A stretch of DNA of 6,367 nt, from the NCBI GenBank assembly GCA_030018715.1, contig JASEHN010000179.1:1-6367 (forward strand), written 5' to 3'. Source of the DNA: Thermodesulfobacteriota bacterium. GTDB lineage: Bacteria; Desulfobacterota; SM23-61. The position numbers and the translations under genes were made by a program. This document shows positions 1-5,016 of this stretch, piece after piece; positions within the stretch are counted from its first letter, which is position 1, and every line of letters starts with the position of its first letter. Below the pieces are notes generated by a model, which was not told the origin of the DNA, ran no database searches, and saw nothing but the letters and a program-made list of their open reading frames with translations.

Positions 1-115
1 GGTAGATTTTTAAGCTGAAATGTTCTTGTAAAACCTGTATGTGCTTGAAATATTTGGTTATTTTTTCAAATGTAACAATGCCAAGTTAGAAATTAATATT
101 AGAAAGGAGACTGAC
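1..115 (+). promoter_or_regulatory. AT-rich leader upstream of the TRAP operon, weak promoter candidate
   Basis: No gene is supported here. The stretch is very AT-rich (30% GC in bases 1-60, 27% in 61-120 by hand count), unlike the operon that follows. A weak sigma70-like pair is TTGTAA at 26-31 and AATATT at 49-54 with a 17-base spacer, each matching 4 of 6 consensus bases. A short dyad lies at 50-56 / 67-73 (ATTTG paired with CAAAT plus a wobble extension). In DNA this AT-rich such matches arise easily, so the promoter is only a candidate. The operon needs a promoter here or further upstream outside the window. Confidence 0.25.
104..110 (+). promoter_or_regulatory. Ribosome binding site that fixes the dctP start
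   Basis: AAGGAGA at 104-110 is a near-perfect Shine-Dalgarno sequence, 5 bases before an ATG at 116 and 8 bases before a second in-frame ATG at 119. It rules out the in-frame GTG at 41, which would add 25 residues in front of the signal peptide and has no such site. Confidence 0.8.
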
Positions 116-1234
116 ATGATGACAAACGAGGGAACCCATTGTATACCTTCCCCACAGAAAAGCAAGTTCTTATCAATAATTCGATTATCAATAATTTTGC
201 TGATAGGAATCGTGCTCAGTTCGGCAGTTTCATTCGGTGCCTTTGCGCAGGACCTGCCGAGGTCACATTTCAAGGTAATCGGCTATCACAGTACAGTTGT
301 TATGTCGATCCATGACGAGTTGCCGTTCTGGCGCGAAACGCTGCCCAAGGCATCGAACGGCGCCATCACCGCCGACATCACGCCGCTTGACCATATGGGC
401 ATCGACGACAAGACGATGCTTCGTCTGCTGCGCCTCGGCGTGATGGACTTCGCCAGCATGGATATCTCCAAGATGGCGGGCGACGACCCGCGTTTCGAGG
501 GTATCGACCTGGCCGGCCTCACGCTCGACCCGGCCAAGGCGCGCGCCGCGTGCGAAGCCTACCGCGGCGTGCTCGACCGCCAGATGCAGAAGAACTGGAA
601 CGCCAAGCTGCTCGTTTTCGGCGCCAATCCGCCGCAGGTGTTCTGGTGCCGCGACGTGATCGGCGGTCTGAATGACCTCAAGGGCAGGAAGATCCGCGTG
701 TTCAACCCCACCATGCGCGACTTCCTGACCGGCATCGGCGCGACGGCCGTGAGTATGGCCTTTGCCGAGGTGGTCCCCGCGCTCAAGCACGGCGTGGTGG
801 ACTGCGCCGTCACGGGCAGCCTTTCGGGCAACACGGCGGGCTGGCCGGAGGTGACGAAGTCGCTCTATCCGATGTCGGTCGGCTGGAGCATTAACGTGAC
901 CGCGGTGAACCTGAGCACCTGGAAGCGGCTCGACCCGCGCACGCAGCGCTTCCTGCTCGAGCAGTACAAAGCCTTCGAAGACAAGATGTGGAGGACGCAA
1001 AAGATGGCCATGACCGAGGCCGACAACTGCAACACTAACAAGCCTCCCTGCACGTTGGGCAAGCTCGCCAACATCACCATCGTGCCGGTGAAGCCCGAGG
1101 AGGCCAAAATGCACAAGGAGCTGGTCGAGGGCGCGGTGCTTGCCGGCTGGGCGAAGCGCTGCGGCGCCGAGTGCGTGACCGAATGGAACGATACCGTGGG
1201 CAAGGTGCTGGGCTTGAAGGCCCCCCTCCCCTGA
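116..1234 (+). CDS. dctP: TRAP transporter solute-binding protein (DctP/TAXI-superfamily, DctP type)
   Basis: This is the extracytoplasmic receptor of a TRAP (tripartite ATP-independent periplasmic) transporter; it captures an organic acid in the periplasm and hands it to the QM membrane subunits. The protein is 372 residues. A basic region (K15, K17, R23) and a hydrophobic core (about 24-40) lead to A-F-A at 42-44, a good signal peptidase I site before Q45. The family core GRKIRVFNP at 190-198 holds R194, the position of the arginine that binds the substrate carboxylate in characterised homologues such as SiaP. The segment AFAEVVPALKHGVVDCAVTG (215-234) is typical of the family. Two close cysteine pairs (C305/C312, C349/C353) may form disulfides. 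It ends in tandem stops TGA TAA. The substrate cannot be read from sequence. The signal-peptide part is AT-rich and the mature part GC-rich. Confidence 0.93.
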   Translation: MMTNEGTHCIPSPQKSKFLSIIRLSIILLIGIVLSSAVSFGAFAQDLPRSHFKVIGYHSTVVMSIHDELPFWRETLPKASNGAITADITPLDHMGIDDKTMLRLLRLGVMDFASMDISKMAGDDPRFEGIDLAGLTLDPAKARAACEAYRGVLDRQMQKNWNAKLLVFGANPPQVFWCRDVIGGLNDLKGRKIRVFNPTMRDFLTGIGATAVSMAFAEVVPALKHGVVDCAVTGSLSGNTAGWPEVTKSLYPMSVGWSINVTAVNLSTWKRLDPRTQRFLLEQYKAFEDKMWRTQKMAMTEADNCNTNKPPCTLGKLANITIVPVKPEEAKMHKELVEGAVLAGWAKRCGAECVTEWNDTVGKVLGLKAPLP

Positions 1235-1268
1235 TAATGGTCGGCGGTACACGTAGGGAACAGACAAG

Positions 1269-1865
1269 ATGGAACATGTGATGACCTTAGCGCACCGCCT
1301 GGGCCGCTACAGCCTGTGGTTCAGCGGAGCGCTGATACTGATTTCCGCATTGCTGATCGGCGTCGACGTGGTGATGCGCAAGTTTTTCCGCTCCTCGATC
1401 GGCGGCGCCGACGAACTCGCCGGCTACGCCCTCGCGATCGGAACATCCTGGTCGCTGGGGGCGGCCCTATTGGATCGCGTGCACATCCGCATCGATTCCC
1501 TCTACGGGTTCCTTCCGCGCTGGCTGCGCCTTGCCCTCGATCTCCCCGGGCTTGCCCTCTTCGTCGGCTTTTTCGGACTGATAGCATGGCGTGCCTGGAG
1601 TGTGGCGCAGCAGTCCTGGGTGTCGGCATCGCGCAGCCATTCCGCACTTGCCGTACCCACGGTGATCCCCCAGTCGGTATGGCTTGCCGGCCTCGCGCTG
1701 CTCATTGTGGTCGGTGCCGCGCTGTTCCTCCGCGCTGTCATCCTCATCGCGCGGGGGGAGATGGGGGCCGCGACCCTTGCAATCGGTACCCGATCCGCTC
1801 CCGAAGAGATCCAAGAAGAAGTCCGCATCATGAAGGAGCGCGGATCGGAAGAGGTGGTGCGCTGA
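1269..1865 (+). CDS. dctQ: TRAP transporter small permease subunit (DctQ type)
   Basis: This is the small membrane subunit of the TRAP transporter, 198 residues, which partners the large permease in the inner membrane and helps dock the receptor. Four hydrophobic segments are visible, at about 15-35, 48-66, 88-108 and 138-158. The stretch GADELAGYALAIGTSW followed by LLDRVHIRID (about 45-76) is the usual DctQ signature, with the acidic residue of DEL and the conserved HIRID. The start is supported by AGGGAA at 1255-1260, 8 bases before the ATG; a second in-frame ATG at 1281 is less well placed. The C-terminal tail (about 165-198) is charged and probably cytoplasmic. It lies 34 bases after dctP and its stop overlaps the dctM start by one base, so the two are probably translationally coupled. 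Confidence 0.92.
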   Translation: MEHVMTLAHRLGRYSLWFSGALILISALLIGVDVVMRKFFRSSIGGADELAGYALAIGTSWSLGAALLDRVHIRIDSLYGFLPRWLRLALDLPGLALFVGFFGLIAWRAWSVAQQSWVSASRSHSALAVPTVIPQSVWLAGLALLIVVGAALFLRAVILIARGEMGAATLAIGTRSAPEEIQEEVRIMKERGSEEVVR

Positions 1866-3151
1866 TGCTCGGGGTAACCCTCGCGATCCTCTTCGGCCTC
1901 CTCGCCCTCGCCGTTCCGGTGGCCGCCAGCCTCGGCATGCTGAGCCTTGCGCTGGAGAAGATCTACTCGATGCTGCCGCTCAACCGCGCCCTTGGCGAGA
2001 TCGCCTGGGCGACGTCGAACAACTTCCTGCTCGTCGCCATCCCGTTCTTCGTGCTCCTCGGCGAAATCCTGCTGCGCTCGGGTATCGCCGAGCGGATGTA
2101 CGGCGCCCTCATGCTGTGGGTGCCCTGGCTGCCCGGCGGCCTTATGCACACCAATATTGTTACATGCGCCATGTTCGCGGCCACCTCGGGCTCGAGTGTC
2201 GCCACCGCTGCAACCATAGGCACGGTGGCGATGGGCGAGATCCGCAAGCGCGGCTATTGGGAACCTCTCTTCCTCGGCACGATCGCCGCGGGCGGAACAC
2301 TCGGCATCCTGATCCCGCCGTCGATCAACATGATCGTGTACGGCGTCCTGACGGAATCCTCGATCCCCAAGCTGTACCTCGCCGGCTTCATCCCGGGAAT
2401 CGTGCTGGCCAGCCTGTTCAGCCTGACCGTTCTGATCTGCTGCCTCATTCGGCCCGACTGGGGCGGTACGCGCACATCGGCGAGGTGGGAGCAGCGGGTG
2501 CGGACGCTGCCCGACCTCATCCCGCCCCTCATAATCTTCATCGCCGTTCTCGGCTCGATCTATACGGGCTGGGCGACGGCGACCGAGTCCGCCGCCCTCG
2601 GCGTGATCGCCGCCCTCGGCATCGCCGCGTGGCGCAGGCTCCTCACGGAGAGAATGCTGCTCCAAGCATTCGAAGGCACAATGCGCACCACCGCGATGAT
2701 CATGGCGATCCTGATCGCGGCCTACTTCCTCAACTTCGTGATGAACTCCATCGGCCTCATCGGCAAGGTGAACGACCTCGTGGTGGGACTCAAGCTGACC
2801 CCAAAGCAACTGCTCTTCGCGGTGATTGTGTTCTACGTCATCCTCGGGATGGTCATGGAAACGCTCTCCATGATGGTGGCGACCGTGCCGATCATCGCGC
2901 CGATCATGTTCAAGGCCGGCTACGACCCCATCTGGTTCGGCGTGCTGATCGTGATCCTGATGGAGACGGCGATGATCACGCCGCCGGTCGGCATCAACCT
3001 GTACGTGGTGCAAGGCCTGCGCGAGCGCGGCCGCATCAACGACGTGATCATCGGCGCCTCGCCGTTCGTGCTCGCCATGTTCGCCATGCTTGCGATTATC
3101 TCAATCTGGCCAAACATCGCGCTCTGGCTGCCGCAGATGGTGGCCAACTGA
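1865..3151 (+). CDS. dctM: TRAP transporter large permease subunit (DctM type)
   Basis: This is the transport subunit of the TRAP system, 428 residues, about 11-13 hydrophobic helices. In this family it moves substrate by an elevator mechanism coupled to an ion gradient, normally Na+. Family motifs are clear and in the expected order: SGSSVATAATIG (108-119), GTLGILIPPS (144-153), ATATESAALGV (237-247), GMVMETLSMM (328-337) and ITPPVGINLYV (371-381). The ATG at 1865 is chosen because it shares its A with the dctQ stop in TGATG, and GGAAGAGG lies about 10 bases upstream. The frame is open back to 1316 but that extension only shadows dctQ. Length is normal for a stand-alone DctM (about 425-430). 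No hairpin terminator was seen directly after the stop; direct repeats begin there instead. Confidence 0.94.
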   Translation: MLGVTLAILFGLLALAVPVAASLGMLSLALEKIYSMLPLNRALGEIAWATSNNFLLVAIPFFVLLGEILLRSGIAERMYGALMLWVPWLPGGLMHTNIVTCAMFAATSGSSVATAATIGTVAMGEIRKRGYWEPLFLGTIAAGGTLGILIPPSINMIVYGVLTESSIPKLYLAGFIPGIVLASLFSLTVLICCLIRPDWGGTRTSARWEQRVRTLPDLIPPLIIFIAVLGSIYTGWATATESAALGVIAALGIAAWRRLLTERMLLQAFEGTMRTTAMIMAILIAAYFLNFVMNSIGLIGKVNDLVVGLKLTPKQLLFAVIVFYVILGMVMETLSMMVATVPIIAPIMFKAGYDPIWFGVLIVILMETAMITPPVGINLYVVQGLRERGRINDVIIGASPFVLAMFAMLAIISIWPNIALWLPQMVAN

Positions 3152-3153
3152 GT

Positions 3154-3188
3154 CGGGATAGGAATTTGCGGGCGGGATAGGAATTTGC
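3154..3188 (+). repeat. Two direct copies of a 16-bp sequence on a 19-bp period
   Basis: CGGGATAGGAATTTGC occurs exactly at 3154-3169 and again at 3173-3188, separated by GGG. The first copy starts two bases after the dctM stop codon. The pair sits at the point where the GC-rich operon gives way to AT-richer DNA (37% GC in 3181-3240). Spaced direct repeats of this size are typical of transposase-binding sites near the ends of some elements (for example the IS21 family or Tn7-like ends), or of a regulator's tandem operators, or could be a simple tandem duplication. No transposase gene is recognisable here, so a mobile-element origin is inference. Confidence 0.75.
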
Positions 3189-3189
3189 T

Positions 3190-3392
3190 TTTTCGGAGAT
3201 CAGATCATAATCCTCAAATTTGCCGCCGTCAATGATATTTCCCACAGAAAAGAGGGAATTTGGGGCATCGGAAGGGACGATTGTGGGGATGTGCAGTGTA
3301 GTCTCCAACAATCTTTCGTAACTGGTGCCATCGCCGTGGGGAAGCTCAGTCCGGCATACCAGAGCTTTTATATCAATGACGAACGGGCCTGC
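3190..3392 (-). other. Unassigned scar DNA with an open, protein-like antisense frame
   Basis: Between the direct repeats and the hydrolase fragment there are about 200 bases with no recognised gene. The minus-strand frame here is open (it continues open from 3410 down to 3096) and reads like ordinary protein, for example LPHGDGTSYERLLE followed by HIPTIVPSDAPNSLFSVGN. The plus-strand frame in the same codon register is also open from 3162 but reads less convincingly. I recognise neither. The minus frame has no good start and no natural end, because it runs through the repeats into antisense dctM. If it was a gene, this is an internal fragment cut at both sides. Chance openness in the aligned antisense register is the main alternative. 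Confidence 0.25.
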
Positions 3393-3533
3393 GACCTGGG
3401 CCAAATGCACAACCCTGTTCCTGTGGAAGGATTGAGGATTCTTTACATGTTGCTCCTGGAAAAAGGGTTTACCGAAGAAGAAATCGGGGTCATGTGCAGA
3501 AAAAACCTGGCCAAACTGCTGGGCCTGGATTAG
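3291..3533 (+). pseudogene. C-terminal remnant of a DUF6282-type metal-dependent hydrolase
   Basis: The open frame starts at GTG 3291 and would encode 80 residues. Only its last ~46 codons (from about 3393) look like a known family: DLGQMHNPVPVEGLR, then GFTEEEIGVM, then NLAKLLGLD at the end. From memory these match the C-terminal end of DUF6282 / amidohydrolase-like proteins, where a (T/S)D-x-GQ-x-x-NP-x-PVEG motif is followed by a GF/ISEEEI helix and N-x-A-x-LLGL. Those proteins are several times longer, so the catalytic barrel is missing. The residues before D (3390 and earlier) do not resemble the expected preceding strand, which places a breakpoint near 3390. No good ribosome site precedes the GTG, so it is probably not translated usefully. 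It ends 17 bases before a hairpin terminator. The family call rests on recall without a search. Confidence 0.5.
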
Positions 3534-3549
3534 AAAAGGGATTAAGGTG

Positions 3550-3570
3550 AAGTGATGGGGATCACTTTTT
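3550..3570 (+). terminator. Rho-independent terminator after the hydrolase remnant
   Basis: AAGTGAT (3550-3556), loop GGGG (3557-3560) and ATCACTT (3561-3567) form a perfect 7-bp stem, with a run of five T at 3566-3570. The stem is AT-rich so termination may be moderate. It points along the plus strand and would end transcripts from the hydrolase remnant and possibly the TRAP operon. The minus-strand MFS gene's stop codon (3562-3564) lies inside the right arm. The hairpin also forms on the minus strand but lacks a T-run there. Confidence 0.6.
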
Positions 3571-4842
3571 AACCGGTGGTTTAGAGAAGGCCAGGAGCGT
3601 TAAGGCAAGAAGATTGGTAAGGGCCCCGCAAAGGAAGGCCAATTTGTAGCTACGGGTTAAGTCATAAATGCCACCCCCAGCTAAAGGACCGATAGCTGCG
3701 GCAGTTCCGGCAAGAGTGAAAATAGCCCCGATGACGGAAGCGGCTTTAAGCCGGCCGAAGTAATCTCCAATAATAGCTGGGAAGATGGCACTAACCCCCC
3801 CGTAAGAAAACCCGAAAATAACAGCAAACAGAAAGAGCATCCAGCTTGTGGTTGCGCCCATGATCCAAAACCAGGTGAAGACCTGCAACCCGAAGTTCAC
3901 GGCCAGAGCCCGCTTTCTTCCGATGCGATCGGAGATGTAACCCATAATCAGCCGGCCGAGGGTGGATGAACCTCCAAGAATGCTCAGGGATATCAGAGCC
4001 GATTCCCTGGAAAGGCCAATGTCCATGGCGAAGATTACCAAGTGGACCAGCGGCAGGAAAACGAAAAGCCAGCTACTAAAAAAAAGGGCAGTTAAAACCC
4101 AGAAGGATTTGGTATGAATTGCTTCCGCTACCGACCAGTTGACCTCTTTGTAGATTGCTTCATAGACCTCTTCTGAACGGGCGGTGCTTGATGATTTACC
4201 ACTCCGGATTTTCTGCCGGCCGTCAGGCATAAGGCCTATCTTTTCGGGGTATCCGATTAAAAAGAAAGAAGTGGTGCAAAGGACGATAAAAACGGACGCT
4301 CCCAGAATGACGCAGGTAGGGCGCCAGCCCAGAGCGGCAATTAAAGCGCCGGTTATTGGAGGAATAATAATGATCCCAATTCCCAGTCCGGATTGGGCCA
4401 ACCCCACAGCCAAACCGCGTTGAGCGATAAACCATTTCACGATGATCGGGTTGGCCGTGATATAAGTGGCGCTCATTCCCCAGGAAGCCAGGAGTCCATA
4501 AACAAGGTAGAGATGCCACGGGGCGTTCACCAGGCTGATCAACCCTATGCCCATGCCCAGAAAGGCGCTGCCAAAAAACAAGATGATCCGCGGGCCGAAT
4601 CGGTCGGTCCACCTTCCCAGGAGCACGCCCAGGACGCTGTACATGAAGGTGTAAAGGGAGAAGGCTCCGGATAGGCTCTGGCGGTTCCATTTAAATTCTT
4701 CAATAAGGGAAGGGAAGAGAACGCCGAAAGAATACTGGGCCCCGTAAGCCATAGCCAGGTTTAAAGATACCAATCCGGTAATAACCCAGCCATAGAAGAA
4801 TTTCTGTGTAGAATTTTCTTTTTGTTCCATGAGATCACTCAC
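3562..4842 (-). CDS. MFS transporter, OFA / monocarboxylate type
   Basis: This is a major facilitator carrier with 12 predicted helices, 426 residues from the chosen GTG, in the inner membrane. The N-terminal FFYGWVI (15-21) followed by SFGVLFPSLIEEFKWNR (38-54) is typical of oxalate/formate-antiporter-like and monocarboxylate transporters. MFS motif A is present twice: GRWTDRFGPR (76-85) after helix 2 and GYISDRIGRK (301-310) after helix 8. RGLAVGLAQSGLGIG (142-156) is the usual helix 4-5 region. The charged loop at about 199-245 separates the two halves. The likely substrate is a small organic acid; it cannot be narrowed further. The start is uncertain: GTG 4842 has GGGAG 9 bases upstream, TTG 4851 has AGGAG 7 bases upstream, ATG 4830 (422 residues) lacks a close site, and ATG 4875 lies almost on the predicted transcription start. 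The gene is convergent with the hydrolase remnant and divergent from rqcH. Confidence 0.9.
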   Translation of the reverse strand: MSDLMEQKENSTQKFFYGWVITGLVSLNLAMAYGAQYSFGVLFPSLIEEFKWNRQSLSGAFSLYTFMYSVLGVLLGRWTDRFGPRIILFFGSAFLGMGIGLISLVNAPWHLYLVYGLLASWGMSATYITANPIIVKWFIAQRGLAVGLAQSGLGIGIIIIPPITGALIAALGWRPTCVILGASVFIVLCTTSFFLIGYPEKIGLMPDGRQKIRSGKSSSTARSEEVYEAIYKEVNWSVAEAIHTKSFWVLTALFFSSWLFVFLPLVHLVIFAMDIGLSRESALISLSILGGSSTLGRLIMGYISDRIGRKRALAVNFGLQVFTWFWIMGATTSWMLFLFAVIFGFSYGGVSAIFPAIIGDYFGRLKAASVIGAIFTLAGTAAAIGPLAGGGIYDLTRSYKLAFLCGALTNLLALTLLAFSKPPVKK

Positions 4843-4851
4843 AACAAACAA

Positions 4852-4862
4852 CTCCCTACTCC
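4852..4862 (-). promoter_or_regulatory. Ribosome binding site region of the MFS gene
   Basis: On the minus strand the sequence reads AGGAGTAGGGAG, giving AGGAG (4862-4858) and GGGAG (4856-4852). These are well spaced for a GTG start at 4842 or a TTG start at 4851 and too far (21 bases) from the ATG at 4830. This is the reason for choosing a non-ATG start. Confidence 0.5.
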
Positions 4863-4886
4863 TAACCTGAAACATCTTTTAATCCA

Positions 4887-4915
4887 ATGCTACTCTAACG
4901 TTTCCTTCAGGGCAA
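4887..4915 (-). promoter_or_regulatory. Candidate sigma70 promoter for the MFS gene
   Basis: On the minus strand TTGCCC (4915-4910) and TAGCAT (4892-4887) are separated by 17 bases, each matching 4 of 6 consensus positions. Transcription would begin near 4880, leaving a leader of about 38 bases before the GTG at 4842. It is a moderate match found by eye. Confidence 0.35.
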
Positions 4916-4957
4916 GAAAAGAGTCTAAAAATGTGATGGATGAGGATATGCTGAAGA

Positions 4958-4989
4958 TTGATGAAAGGTGATAATTGTGTTGTAATTAT
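4958..4989 (+). promoter_or_regulatory. Candidate sigma70 promoter for rqcH with an overlapping dyad
   Basis: TTGATG (4958-4963, 4 of 6) and TGTAAT (4981-4986, 5 of 6) have the ideal 17-base spacer. Transcription would start near 4993, giving a leader of about 24 bases before the ATG at 5017. An inverted repeat ATAATT (4971-4976) / AATTAT (4984-4989), 7 bases apart, overlaps the -10 and could be an operator, though dyads of this size are common in AT-rich DNA. Confidence 0.45.
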
Positions 4990-5016
4990 AAAAGGGAAGA
5001 AGGAAACGAGGGGGAA

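Noticed and set aside
41..115. 25-residue N-terminal extension of dctP from a GTG at 41
   Set aside because: It has no ribosome site, precedes the signal peptide with unlikely sequence, and a strong AAGGAGA stands right before ATG 116.
263..1267. 334-codon minus-strand open frame opposite dctP
   Set aside because: It is an antisense shadow of GC-rich coding sequence with His/Arg/Ala-rich low-information product.
1316..1864. Long N-terminal extension of dctM in the same frame
   Set aside because: It is Arg/Pro-rich shadow sequence across dctQ; the family-like protein begins at the coupled ATG at 1865.
1502..3013. 503-codon minus-strand open frame
   Set aside because: Its product is rich in His, Asp, Glu and Arg, as expected for antisense of GC-rich membrane-protein genes, and it overlaps dctQ and dctM, which have clear family motifs.
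2116..3180. 354-codon plus-strand frame within dctM
   Set aside because: It is a frame-shifted shadow, rich in Arg, His and Asp, without family features.
3211..3262. Further AATTTG-like matches after the direct repeat (3216-3223, 3255-3262) as extra repeat copies
   Set aside because: They share only 6-8 bases with the 16-mer and do not keep the 19-bp spacing.
4831..4875. MFS start at ATG 4875
   Set aside because: It lacks a ribosome site and lies about 5 bases from the predicted transcription start; the better sites are downstream.
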